Origin: Hydractinia symbiolongicarpus
Taxonomy: Eukaryota > Cnidaria > Hydrozoa > Anthoathecata > Hydractiniidae
NCBI RefSeq assembly: GCF_029227915.1
Contig: NC_079882.1
Location: 31,178,001 to 31,242,000, forward strand
DNA length: 64,000 nucleotides
Reading direction: 5' to 3'
Shown here piece by piece: positions 14,294-27,944 of this stretch. The first letter of the stretch is position 1; every line of letters begins with the position of its first letter. The notes beneath the pieces are model-generated. The model was not told the origin of the DNA. It made no database searches and saw only the letters and a list, made by a program, of their open reading frames with translations. A program made the position numbers and the translations under genes.

Positions 14294-14792
14294 CTAGTGT
14301 AACCGCTGAATTCCAGCAATCATGTCAAAATAAGAAGAATGTTATTTCTTGGAGCCCAATTGTCTCATTTATCACATTTATAAGTTCAAAGTCCACAATC
14401 AGTTCAATTAAGTCCCACAGTCAATCGTCTCACTGTTAAAAGCGATGCAACCTGGTAACATCAGAAACATATCGCTAAATACATGTTGGTACGAATATGT
14501 GGCGCAACAGTTGTAACTCAAACGGAGTGATACCGTTACAAAGTCAATGAAATTTAATTTTCGAAAATGTCTCTCTTTCTTCAGCGCGAGCTAACGGTTA
14601 GGATTGGTCCCACAGTAAAAAATGCTTTATTTATCAAAATTTTTTAATAAAGCGCTACCAAAGCACCCAGTGTAATCGTTGAGTTCAAGCAATCATGTCA
14701 AATTAAGAAGAATGCTATTTTTTGAGTCCAGTTGTCTTATTGATCACATTTATAAGTTCAAAGTCCACAATCAGTTCAATTAAGTCCCACAG

Positions 14793-17700
14793 TTAATCGT
14801 TTCACGGTTAAAAGCGATGCAACCTGGTAATATTAGAAACATATCGCTCAATACATGTTGGTACGAATATGTGACGCAACAGTTTTAACTCAAACGGAGT
14901 GATACCGTTACTAAGTCAATGAAATTTAATTTTCGAAAATGTCTCTCTTTCTTCAGCGCGAGCTAACGGCTAGGATTGGGCCCACAGTAAGAAATGACTT
15001 ATTTATCTACATTTTTAAATAAAGCGCTATCACAGCGCCCAGTTTAATCGCTGAGTTACAGCAATCATGTCAAATTGCGAAGACTGTTATTTCTTGGAGT
15101 CCAATTGGCTCATTTATCACATTTATAAAGTCAAAGTCCAAAATCAGTTCAATTAATTCCCACAGTCAATCGTTTCACTGTTAAAAGTGATGCAACCTGG
15201 TAATATCAGAAACATATCGCTAAATACATGTTGGTACGAATATGTGACGCAACCGTTGTACCTCAAACGGAGTGATACCGTTAGAACGTCAATGAAATAA
15301 AATTTTTGAAGCTGTTTCCATTTCCTCAGCGCGATAACGGCTAAGATTGGTCCCACAGTACAGAATGACATATTTATCTAAATTTCTAAATGAAGCATAA
15401 CCGCAGCACCCAGTGTAACCGCTGAATTCCAGCAATCATGTCAAAATAAGAAGAATGTTATTTCTTGGAGTCCAATTGGCTCATTTATCACATTTATAAG
15501 TTCGAAGTCTAAAATCAGTTTAATTAAGTCCCACAGTCAATCGTTTCACTGTTAAAGGCGATGCAACCTGGTAATATCAGAAACATATCGCTAAATACAT
15601 GTTGGTACGAATATGTGACGCAACCGTTGTAACTCAAACGGAGTGATATCGTTAGAAAGTCAATGAAATAAAGTCTTTGAAACTGTCTCCATTTTCTCAT
15701 CGCGCGCTAACGTCTAAGATTGGTCCCACAGTACAGAATGACTTATTTATCTAAATTTCTAAATGAAGCGCTACCGCAGCGCCCAGTGTAACCGCTGAAT
15801 TCCAGCAATCATGTCAAAATAAGAAGAATGTTATTTCTTGGAGTCCAATTGGCTCATTTATCACATTTATAAGCTAAAAGTCCAAAATCAGTTCAATTAA
15901 GTTCCACAGGCAATCGTTTCACTGTTAGAAGCGATGCAACCTTATAATATCAGAAACATATCGCTAAATACATGTTGGTATGAATATGTGACGCAACCGT
16001 TGTACCTCAAACGGAGTGATACCGTTAGAAAGTCAATTAAATAAAATTTTTGAAGCTGCTTCCATTTCCTCAGCGCGCTAACGGCTAAGATTGGTCCCAC
16101 AGTACAGAATGACTTATTTATCTACATTTTTAAATAAAGCGCTATCACAGCGCCCAGTTTAATCGCTTAGTTACAGCAATCATGTCAAATTGCGAAGACT
16201 GTTATTTCTTGGAGTCCAATTGGCTCATTTATCACATTTATAAAGTCAAAGTCCAAAATCATTTCAAATAAGTCCCACAGTCAATCGTTTCATTGTTAAA
16301 AGGGATGCAACCTAGTAGAGTCAGAAAAATGACGCTAAATGCATGTTGGTACGAATATGTGACGCAACAGTTGTAAGTCAAACGGACCGATACTGTTAGA
16401 AAGTCAATGAAACGTAATTTTTGAAACTGTCTGTATTTCTTCAGCGTGCGCTATCGTCTAGGATTGGTCCCAGAGTACAAAATGACTTATTCATCTACAT
16501 TTTTAAATAAAGCGCTATCACAGCGCCCAGTTTAATCGCTGAGTTACAGCAATCATGTCAAATTGCGAAGACTGTTATTTCTTGGAGTCCAATTGGCTCA
16601 TTTATCACATTTATAAAGTCAAAGTCCAAAATCATTTCAAATAAGTCCCACAGTCAATCGTTTCATTGTTAAAAGGGATGCAACCTAGTAGAGTCAGAAA
16701 AATGACGCTAAATGCATGTTGGTACGAATATGTGACGCAACAGTTGTAAGTCAAACGGACCGATACTGTTAGAAAGTCAATGAAACGTAATTTTTGAAAC
16801 TGTCTGTATTTCTTCAGCGTGCGCTATCGTCTAGGATTGGTCCCAGAGTACAAAATGACTTATTCATCTAAATTTTTTAATGAAGTGCTACAGCAGCGCC
16901 CAGTGTAATCGCTGAATTCCAGCAATCGTGTCAAATTAGGGAGAATGTTATTTCTTGGAGACCAATTGTCTCATTTATCACATTTATAAGTTCAAAGTTC
17001 AAAATCAGTTCTATTAAGTCCCACAGTAAATTGGTTCACTGTTAAAAGCACTGCAACTTGGTAATATCTGAAAGATATCGCTAAATACATGTTGGTACGA
17101 ATATGTGACGCAACCGTTGTACTTCAAGTGGACGGATACCGTTAGAAACCCAATGTAATGTAGTTTTTGAAATTGTCTCCATTTCTTCAGCGCGCGCTAA
17201 CGGCAAAGATTGGTCCCACAGCACAAAATGACTTATTTATCTATATTTTTAGATGAAGCGCTACCGTGGCGCCCAGTGTAATCGCTAAATTCCACAATCA
17301 TATACAATTAAGAAAAATGTTATTTCTTGGAGTCCAATTGTCTCATTTATCACATTCATAATGTCAAAGTCCAAAATCAGTTCAATTAAGTTCCATAGGC
17401 AATCGTTACACTGTTAAAAGCGATGCAACCTTGTAATATCCGAAACATATCGCTAAATACATGTTGGTATGAATATGTGACGCAACCGTTGTACCTCAAA
17501 CGGAGTGATACCGTTAGAAAGTCAATGAAATAAAGTTTTTGAAGCTGTCTCAATTTCCTCAGCGCGCTAGCGGCTAAGATTGGTCCCACAGTACAGAATG
17601 ACATATTTATCTAAATTTCTAAATGAAGCGCTGCCGCAGCGCCTAGTGTAACCGCTGAATTCCAGCAATCATGTCAAAATAAGAAGAATGTTATTTCTTG

Positions 17701-20700
17701 GAGCCCAATTGTCTCATTTATCACATTTATAAGTTCAAAGTCCACAATCAGTTCAATTAAGTCCCACAGTCAATCGTCTCACTGTTAAAAGCGATGCAAC
17801 CTGGTAACATCAGAAACATATCGCTAAATACATGTTGGTACGAATATGTGGCGCAACAGTTGTAACTCAAACGGAGTGATACCGTTACAAAGTCAATGAA
17901 ATTTAATTTTCGAAAATGTCTCTCTTTCTTCAGCGCGAGCTAACGGTTAGGATTGGTCCCACAGTAAAAAATGCTTTTTTTATCAAAATTTTTTAATAAA
18001 GCGCTACCAAAGCGCCCAGCGAAAATGCTCTGTTCCAGCAATCATTTCAAATTAAGAAGAACGTTTTTTCTTGGAGTCCAGTTGTCTTATTGATCATATT
18101 TCTAGGGTCAAAGTCCAAAATCATTTCAATTAAGTCCCACAGTCAATCGTTTCACTGTTAAAAGCGATGCAACCTGGTAATATCAGAAACATATCGCTAA
18201 ATACATGTTGGTATGAATATGTGACGCAACCGTTGTAACTCAAACGGAGTGATACCGTTACAAAGTCAATGAAATTTAGTTTTTGAAAATGTCTCTATTT
18301 CTTCAGCGCGAGCTAACGGCTAGGATTGGTCCCACAGTAAAAAATGACTTATTTATATACATTTTATAATAAAGCGCTATCACAGCGCCCAGTGTAATCG
18401 TTGAGTTCAAGCAATCATGTCAAATTAAGAAGAATGCTATTTTTTTGAGTCCAATTGTCTCATTTATTACATTTGTAAGTTCAAAGTCCAAAATCAGTTC
18501 AATTAAGTCCCACAGTAAATTGGTTCACTGTTAAAAGCCATGCAACTTGGTAATATCTGAAAGAAATCGCTAAACACATGTTGGTACGATTATGTGACGC
18601 GACCGCTGTATTTCAAGCGGACGGATACCGTTAGAAACTCAATGAAATGTAGTTTTTGAAACTGTCTCTATATCTTCAGCGCGTTCTAACGGTTAGGATT
18701 GCTCTCACAGTAAAAAATGACTTATTTCTCTAAATTTACAAATGAAGCGCTACCACAGCGCCCACTGTAATCGCTGAGTTCCAGCAACCATGTCAGATGA
18801 AGAAGAATGTTCTTTCTTGGAGTCGAATTGGCTCATGTATCACATTTATAAGTTCAAAGGCCAAAATAAGTTCAATTAAGTCCCACAGTTAATCGTTTCA
18901 CGGTTAAAAGCGATGCAACCTGGTAATATTAGAAACATATCGCTCAATACATGTTGGTACGAATATGTGACGCAACAGTTTTAACTCAAACGGAGTGATA
19001 CCGTTACAAAGTCAATGAAATTTAATTTTCGAAAATGTCTCTCTTTCTTCAGCGCGAGCTAACGGCTAGGATTGGGCCCACAGTAAGAAATGACTTATTT
19101 ATCTACATTTTTAAATAAAGCGCTATCACAGCGCCCAGTTTAATCGCTGAGTTACAGCAATCATGTCAAATTGCGAAGACTGTTATTTCTTGGAGTCCAA
19201 TTGGCTCATTTATCACATTTATAAAGTCAAAGTCCAAAATCAGTTCAATTAATTCCCACAGTCAATCGTTTCACTGTTAAAAGTGATGCAACCTGGTGAT
19301 ATCAGAAACATATCGCTAAATACATGTTGGTACGAATATGTGACGCAACCGTTGTAACTCAAACGGAGTGATATCGTTAGAAAGTCAATAAAATAAAGTC
19401 TTTGAAACTGTCTCCATTTTCTCAGCGCGCGCTAACGTCTAAGATTGGTCCCACAGTACAGAATGACTTATTTATCTAAATTTCTAAATGAAGCGCTACC
19501 GCAGCGCCCAGTGTAACCGCTGAATTCCAGCAATCATGTCAAAATAAGAAGAATGTTATTTCTTGGAGTCCAATTGGCTCATTTATCACATTTATAAGCG
19601 AAAAGTCCAAAATCAGTTCAATTAAGTTCCACAGGCAATCGTTTCACTGTTAGAAGCGATGCAACCTTATAATATCAGAAACATATCGCTAAATACATGT
19701 TGGTATGAATATGTGACGCAACCGTTGTACCTCAAACGGAGTGATACCGTTAGAAAGTCAATTAAATAAAATTTTTGAAGCTGCTTCCATTTCCTCAGCG
19801 CGCTAACGGCTAAGATTGGTCCCACAGTACAGAATGACTTATTTATCTACATTTTTAAATAAAGCGCTATCACAGCGCCCAGTTTAATCGCTGAGTTACA
19901 GCAATCATGTCAAATTGCGAAGACTGTTATTTCTTGGAGTCCAATTGGCTCATTTATCACATTTATAAAGTCAAAGTCCAAAATCATTTCAAATAAGTCC
20001 CACAGTCAATCGTTTCATTGTTAAAAGGGATGCAACCTAGTAGAGTCAGAAAAATGACGCTAAATGCATGTTGGTACGAATATGTGACGCAACAGTTGTA
20101 AGTCAAACGGACCGATACTGTTAGAAAGTCAATGAAACGTAATTTTTGAAACTGTCTGTATTTCTTCAGCGTGCGCTATCGTCTAGGATTGGTCCCAGAG
20201 TACAAAATGACTTATTCATCTAAATTTTTTAATGAAGTGCTACAGCAGCGCCCAGTGTAATCGCTGAATTCCAGCAATCGTGTCAAATTAGGGAGAATGT
20301 TATTTCTTGGAGACCAATTGTCTCATTTATCACATTTATAAGTTCAAAGTTCAAAATCAGTTCTATTAAGTCCCACAGTAAATTGGTTCACTGTTAAAAG
20401 CACTGCAACTTGGTAATATCTGAAAGATATCGCTAAATACATGTTGGTACGAATATGTGACGCAACCGTTGTACTTCAAGTGGACGGATACCGTTAGAAA
20501 CCCAATGTAATGTAGTTTTTGAAATTGTCTCCATTTCTTCAGCGCGCGCTAACGGCAAAGATTGGTCCCACAGCACAAAATGACTTATTTATCTATATTT
20601 TTAGATGAAGCGCTACCGTAGCGCCCAGTGTAATCGCTAAATTCCACAATCATATACAATTAAGAAAAATGTTATTTCTTGGAGTCCAATTGTCTCATTT

Positions 20701-22240
20701 ATCACATTCATAATGTCAAAGTCCAAAATCAGTTCAATTAAGTTCCATAGGCAATCGTTACACTGTTAAAAGCGATGCAACCTTGTAATATCCGAAACAT
20801 ATCGCTAAATACATGTTGGTATGAATATGTGACGCAACCGTTGTACCTCAAACGGAGTGATACCGTTAGAAAGTCAATGAAATAAAGTTTTTGAAGCTGT
20901 CTCAATTTCCTCAGCGCGCTAGCGGCTAAGATTGGTCCCACAGTACAGAATGACATATTTATCTAAATTTCTAAATGAAGCGCTGCCGCAGCGCCTAGTG
21001 TAACCGCTGAATTCCAGCAATCATGTCAAAATAAGAAGAATGTTATTTCTTGGAGCCCAATTGTCTCATTTATCACATTTATAAGTTCAAAGTCCACAAT
21101 CAGTTCAATTAAGTCCCACAGTCAATCGTCTCACTGTTAAAAGCGATGCAGCATGGTAACATCAGAAACATATCGCTAAATACATGTTGGTACGAATATG
21201 TGGCGCAACAGTTGTAACTCAAACGGAGTGATACCGTTACAAAGTCAATGAAATTTAATTTTCGAAAATGTCTCTCTTTCTTCAGCGCGAGCTAACGGTT
21301 AGGATTGGTCCCACAGTAAAAAATGCTTTTTTTATCAAAATTTTTTAATAAAGCGCTACCAAAGCGCCCAGCGAAAATGCTCTGTTCCAGCAATCATTTC
21401 AAATTAAGAAGAACGTTTTTTCTTGGAGTCCAGTTGTCTTATTGATCATATTTCTAGGGTCAAAGTCCAAAATCATTTCAATTAAGTCCCACAGTCAATC
21501 GTTTCACTGTTAAAAGCGATGCAACCTGGTAATATCAGAAACATATCGCTAAATACATGTTGGTATGAATATGTGACGCAACCGTTGTAACTCAAACGGA
21601 GTGATACCGTTACAAAGTCAATGAAATTTAGTTTTTGAAAATGTCTCTATTTCTTCAGCGCGAGCTAACGGCTAGGATTGGTCCCACAGTAAAAAATGAC
21701 TTATTTATATACATTTTTTAATAAAGCGCTATCACAGCGCCCAGTGTAATCGTTGAGTTCAAGCATTCATGTCAAATTAAGAAGAATGCTATTTTTTTGA
21801 GTCCAATTGTCTCATTTATTACATTTGTAAGTTCAAAGTCCAAAATCAGTTCAATTAAGTCCCACAGTAAATTGGTTCACTGTTAAAAGCCATGCAACTT
21901 GGTAATATCTGAAAGAAATCGCTAAACACATGTTGGTACGATTATGTGACGCGACCGCTGTATTTCAAGCGGACGGATACCGTTAGAAACTCAATGAAAT
22001 GTAGTTTTTGAAACTGTCTCTATATCTTCAGCGCGTTCTAACGGTTAGGATTGCTCTCACAGTAAAAAATGACTTATTTCTCTAAATTTACAAATGAAGC
22101 GCTACCACAGCGCCCACTGTAATCGCTGAGTTCCAGCAACCATGTCAGATGAAGAAGAATGTTCCTTCTTGGAGTCGAATTGGCTCATGTATCACATTTA
22201 TAAGTTCAAAGGCCAAAATAAGTTCAATTAAGTCCCACAG
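14793..22240. repeat. Higher-order repeat: 11-monomer copy followed by 9-monomer copy
   Basis: The marker 'ttaatcgtttcacggtt' occurs at 14,793, 18,889 and 22,241, delimiting copies of 4,096 bp (11 monomers) and 3,352 bp (9 monomers). From about 16,494-18,888 and 19,846-22,240 the two copies align at a constant shift of 3,352 bp with only about seven differences noticed by eye. The two-monomer length difference is explained by a monomer near 15,240-15,620 that is missing from the second copy and a one-monomer tandem duplication at 16,121-16,866 in the first. Similarity continues for about 450 bp past 22,241. Confidence 0.85.
16121..16866. repeat. Perfect-looking one-monomer tandem duplication (373 bp)
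   Basis: Positions 16,121-16,493 and 16,494-16,866 repeat the same monomer, including the rare combination of 'gagttacagcaatcatg', 'catttcaaataagtcccac' and 'gacgctaaatgcatg'. The homologous place in the next higher-order copy (near 19,850-20,220) has this monomer once, so the duplication arose after or during that copying. Confidence 0.85.
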
Positions 22241-25200
22241 TTAATCGTTTCACGGTTAAAAGCGATGCAACCTGGTAATATTAGAAACATATCGCTCAAT
22301 ACATGTTGGTACGAATATGTGACGCAACAGTTTTAACTCAAACGGAGTGATACCGTTACAAAGTCAATGAAATTTAATTTTCGAAAATGTCTCTTTTTCT
22401 TCAGCGCGAGCTAACGGCTAGGATTGGGCCCACAGTAAGAAATGACTTATTTATCTACATTTTTAAATAAAGCGCTATCACAGCGCCCAGTTTAATCGCT
22501 GAGTTACAGCAATCATGTCAAATTGCGAAGACTGTTATTTCTTGGAGTCCAATTGGCTCATTTATCACATTTATAAAGTCAAAGTCCAAAATCAGTTCAA
22601 TTAATTCCCACAGTCAATCGTTTCACTGTTAAAAGTGATGCAACCTGGTAATATCAGAAACATATCGCTAAATACATGTTGGTACGAATATGTGACCCAA
22701 CCGTTGTAAGTCAAACGGAGTGATATCGTTAGAAAGTCAATGAAATAAAGTTTTTGAAACTGTCTCCATTTTTTCAGCGCGCGCTAACGTCTAAGATTGG
22801 TCCCACAGTACAGAATGACTTATTTATCTAAATTTCTAAATGAAACGCTACCGCAGCGCCCAGTATAACCGCTGAATTCCAGCAATCATGTCAAAATAAG
22901 AAGAATTTTATTTCTTGGAGTCCAATTGTCTCATTTATCACATTTATAAGTTCAAAGTCCAAAATCAGTTCAATTAAGTTCCACAGGCAATCGTTTCACT
23001 GTTAAAAGCGACGCAACCTTATAATATCAGAAACATATCGCTAAATACATGTTGGTATGAATATATGACGCAACCGTTGTACCTCAAACGGAGTGATACC
23101 GTTAGAAAGTCAATGAAATAAAATTTTTGAAGCTGTTTCCATTTCCTCAGCGCGATAACGGCTAAGATTGGTCCCACAGTACAGAATGACATATTTATCT
23201 AAATTTCTAAATGAAGCATAACCGCAGCGCCCAGTGTAACCGCTGAATTCCAGCAATCATGTCAAAATAAGAAGAATGTTATTTCTTGGAGTCCAATTGG
23301 CTCATTTATCACATTTATAAGTTCGAAGTCTAAAATCAGTTCAATTAAGTCCCACAGTCAATCGTTTCACTGTTAAAGGCGATGCAACCTGGTAATATCA
23401 GAAACATATCGCTAAATACATGTTGGTACGAATATGTGACGCAACCGTTGTAACTCAAACGGAGTGATATCGTTAGAAAGTCAATGAAATAAAGTTTTTG
23501 AAACTGTCTCCATTTTCTCAGCGCGCGCTAACGTCTAAGATTGGTCCCACAGTACAGAATGACTTATTTATCTAAATTTTTAAATAAAGCGCTATCACAG
23601 CGCCCAGTTTAATCGCTGAGTTACAGCAATCATGTCAAATTGCGAAGACTGTTATTTCTTGGAGTCCAATTGGCTCATTTATCACATTTATAAAGTCAAA
23701 GTCCAAAATCAGTTCAATTAAGTCCCACAGTCAATCGTTTCACTGTTAAAAGTGATGCAACCTGGTAATATCAGAAACATATCGCTAAATACATGTTAGT
23801 ACGAATATGTGACGCAACCGTTGTAACTCAAACGGAGTGATATCGTTAGAAAGTCAATGAAATAAAGTTTTTGAAACTGTCTCTCTTTCTTCAGCGCGAG
23901 GTAACGGTTAGGATTGGTCCCACAGTAAAAAATGCTTTATTTATCAAAATTTTTTAATAAAGCGCTAGCACAGCGCCCAGCGAAAATGCTCTGTTCCAGC
24001 AATCATTTCAAATTAAGAAGAACGTTTTTTCTTAGAGTCCAGTTGTCTTATTGATCATATTTCTAGGGTCAAAGTCCAAAATCATTTTAATTAAGTCCCA
24101 CAGTCAATCGTTTCACTGTTAAAAGCTATGCAACCTGGTAATATCAGAAACATATCGCTCAATACATGTTGGTACGAATATGTGACGCAACAGTTTTAAC
24201 TCAAACGGAGTGATACCGTTACAAAGTCAATGAAATTTAATTTTCGAAAATGTCTCTCTTTCTTCAGCGCGAGCTAACGGCTAGGATTGGTCCCACAGTA
24301 AGAAATGACTTATTTATCTACATTTTTAAATAAAGCGCTATCACAGCGCCCAGTTTAATCGCTGAGTTACAGCAATCATGTCAAATTGCGAAGACTGTTA
24401 TTTCTTGGAGTCCAATTGGCTCATTTATCACATTTATAAAGTCAAAGTCCAAAATCAGTTCAATTAATTCCCACAGTCAATCGTTTCACTGTTAAAAGTG
24501 ATGCAACCTGGTAATATCAGAAACATATCGCTAAATACATGTTGGTACGAATATGTGACCCAACCGTTGTAAGTCAAACGGAGTGATATCGTTAGAAAGT
24601 CAATGAAATAAAGTTTTTGAAACTGTCTCCATTTTTTCAGCGCGCGCTAACGTCTAAGATTGGTCCCACAGTACAGAATGACTTATTTATCTAAATTTCT
24701 AAATGAAACGCTACCGCAGCGCCCAGTGTAACCGCTGAATTCCAGCAATCATGTCAAAATAAGAAGAATGTTATTTCTTGGAGTCCAATTGGCTCATTTA
24801 TCACATTTATAAGCTAAAAGTCCAAAATCAGTTCAATTAAGTTCCACAGGCAATCGTTTCACTGTTAAAAGCGATGCAACCTTATAATATCAGAAACATA
24901 TCGCTAAATACATGTTGGTATGAATATGTGACGCAACCGTTGTAACTCAAACGGAGTGATACCGTTACAAAGTCAATGAAATTTAGTTTTTGAAAATGTC
25001 TCTATTTCTTCAGCGCGAGGTAACGGTTAGGATTGGTCCCACAGTAAAAAATGCTTTATTTATCAAAATTTTTTAATAAAGCGCTAGCACAGCGCCCAGC
25101 GAAAATGCTCTGTTCCAGCAATCATTTCAAATTAAGAAGAACGTTTTTTCTTAGAGTCCAGTTGTCTTATTGATCATATTTCTAGGGTCAAAGTCCAAAA

Positions 25201-27944
25201 TCATTTTAATTAAGTCCCACAGTCAATCGTTTCACTGTTAAAAGCGATGCAACCTGGTAATATCAGAAACACATCGCTAAATACATGTTGGTATGAATAT
25301 GTGACGCAACCGTTGTAACTCAAACGGAGTGATACCGTTACAAAGTCAATGAAATTTAGTTTTTGAAAATGTCTCTATTTCTTCAGCGCGAGCTAACGGC
25401 TAGGATTGGTCCCACAGTAAAAAATGACTTATTTATATACATTTTTTAATAAAGCGCTATCACAGCGCCCAGTGTAATCGTTGAGTTCAAGCAATCATGT
25501 CAAATTAAGAAGAATGCTATTTTTTTGAGTCCAATTGTCTCATTTATCACATTTATAAGTTCAAAGTCCAAAATCAGTTCAATTAAGTCCCACAGTGAAT
25601 TGGTTCACTGTTAAAACCCATGCAACTTGGTAATATCTGAAAGAAATCGCTAAACACATGTTGGTACGATTATGTGACGCAACCGTTGTAACTCAAACGG
25701 AGTGATACCGTTAGAAAGTCAATGAAATAAAATTTTTGAAGCTGTTTCCATTTCCTCAGCGCGATAACGGCTAAGATTGGTCCCACAGTACAGAATGACA
25801 TATTTATCTAAATTTCTAAATGAAGCATAACCGCAGCGCCCAGTGTAACCGCTGAATTCCAGCAATCATGTCAAAATAAGAAGAATGTTATTTCTTGGAG
25901 TCCAATTGGCTCATTTATCACATTTATAAGTTCGAAGTCTAAAATCAGTTCAATTAAGTCCCACAGTCAATCGTTTCACTGTTAAAGGCGATGCAACCTG
26001 GTAATATCAGAAACATATCGCTAAATACATGTTGGTACGAATATGTGACGCAACCGTTGTAACTCAAACGGAGTGATATCGTTAGAAAGTCAATGAAATA
26101 AAGTTTTTGAAACTGTCTCCATTTTCTCAGCGCGCGCTAACGTCTAAGATTGGTCCCACAGTACAGAATGACTTATTTATCTAAATTTCTAAATGAAGCG
26201 CTACCGCAGCGCCCAGTGTAACCGCTGAATTCCAGCAATCATGTCAAAATAAGAAGAATGTTATTTCTTGGAGTCCAATTGGCTCATTTATCACATTTAT
26301 AAGCTAAAAGTCCAAAATCAGTTCAATTAAGTTCCACAGGCAATCGTTTCACTGTTAGAAGCGATGCAACCTTATAATATCAGAAACATATCGCTAAATA
26401 CATGTTGGTATGAATATGTGACGCAACCGTTGTACCTCAAACGGAGTGATACCGTTAGAAAGTCAATTAAATAAAATTTTTGAAGCTGTTTCCATTTCCT
26501 CAGCGCGCTAACGGCTAAGATTGGTCCCACAGTACAGAATGACTTATTTATCTACATTTTTAAATAAAGCGCTATCACAGCGCCCAGTTTAATCGCTGAG
26601 TTACAGCAATCATGTCAAATTGCGAAGACTGTTATTTCTTGGAGTCCAATTGGCTCATTTATCACATTTATAAAGTCAAAGTCCAAAATCAGTTCAATTA
26701 AGTCCCACAGTCAATTGTTTCACTGTTAAAAGTGATGCAACCTGGTAATATCAGAAACATATCGCTAAATACATGTTAGTACGAATATGTGACGCAACCG
26801 TTGTAACTCAAACGGAGTGATATCGTTAGAAAGTCAATGAAATAAAGTTTTTGAAACTGTCTCTCTTTCTTCAGCGCGAGCTAACGGTTAGGATTGGTCC
26901 CACAGTAAAAAATGCTTTATTTATCAAAATGTTTTAATAAAGCGCTAGCACAGCGCCCAGCGAAAATGCTCTGTTCCAGCAATCATTTCAAATTAAGAAG
27001 AACGTTTTTTCTTAGAGTCCAGTTGTCTTATTGATCATATTTCTAGGGTCAAAGTCCAAAATCATTTTAATTAAGTCCCACAGTCAATCGTTTCACTGTT
27101 AAAAGCGATGCAACCTGGTAATATCAGAAACATATCGCTCAATACATGTTGGTACGAATATGTGACGCAACAGTTTTAACTCAAACGGAGTGATACCGTT
27201 ACAAAGTCAATGAAATTTAATTTTCGAAAATGTCTCTCTTTCTTCAGCGCGAGCTAACGGCTAGGATTGGTCCCACAGTAAGAAATGACTTATTTATCTA
27301 CATTTTTAAATAAAGCGCTATCACAGCGCCCAGTTTAATCGCTGAGTTACAGCAATCATGTCAAATTGCGAAGACTGTTATTTCTTGGAGTCCAATTGGC
27401 TCATTTATCACATTTATAAAGTCAAAGTCCAAAATCAGTTCAATTAATTCCCACAGTCAATCGTTTCACTGTTGAAAGTGATGCAACCTGGTAATATCAG
27501 AAACATATCGCTAAATACATGTTGGTACGAATATGTGACCCAACCGTTGTAAGTCAAACGGAGTGATATCGATAGAAAGTCAATGAAATAAAGTTTTTGA
27601 AACTGTCTCCATTTTTTCAGCGCACGCTAACGTCTAAGATTGGTCCCACAGTACAGAATGACTTATTTATCTAAATTTCTAAATGAAACGCTACCGCAGC
27701 GCCCAGTGTAACCGCTGAATTCCAGCAATCATGTCAAAATAAGAAGAATGTTATTTCTTGGAGTCCAATTGGCTCATTTATCACATTTATAAGCTAAAAG
27801 TCCAAAATCAGTTCAATTAAGTTCCACAGGCAATCGTTTCACTGTTAAAAGCGATGCAACCTTATAATATCAGAAACATATCGCTAAATACATGTTGGTA
27901 TGAATATGTGACGCAACCGTTGTACCTCAAACGGAGTGATACCG

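Noticed and set aside
15153-15371. Recurring 68-83-codon minus-strand open frames in the satellite (also 2,852, 6,578, 17,386, 20,738, 30,050, 41,246, 48,743, 54,284, 63,453)
   Set aside because: They all lie at the same phase of the monomer and are open only in some variants. Most copies of the same segment are broken. They have no recognisable domain, and their repetition follows from the tandem repeat itself.
15477-15510. Polymerase III promoter boxes (tRNA-like origin of the monomer)
   Set aside because: 'tggctcatt' resembles an A box with one mismatch and 'gttcgaagtc' a B box with an extra base, but they are only about 14 bp apart, much closer than in tRNA genes or SINEs.
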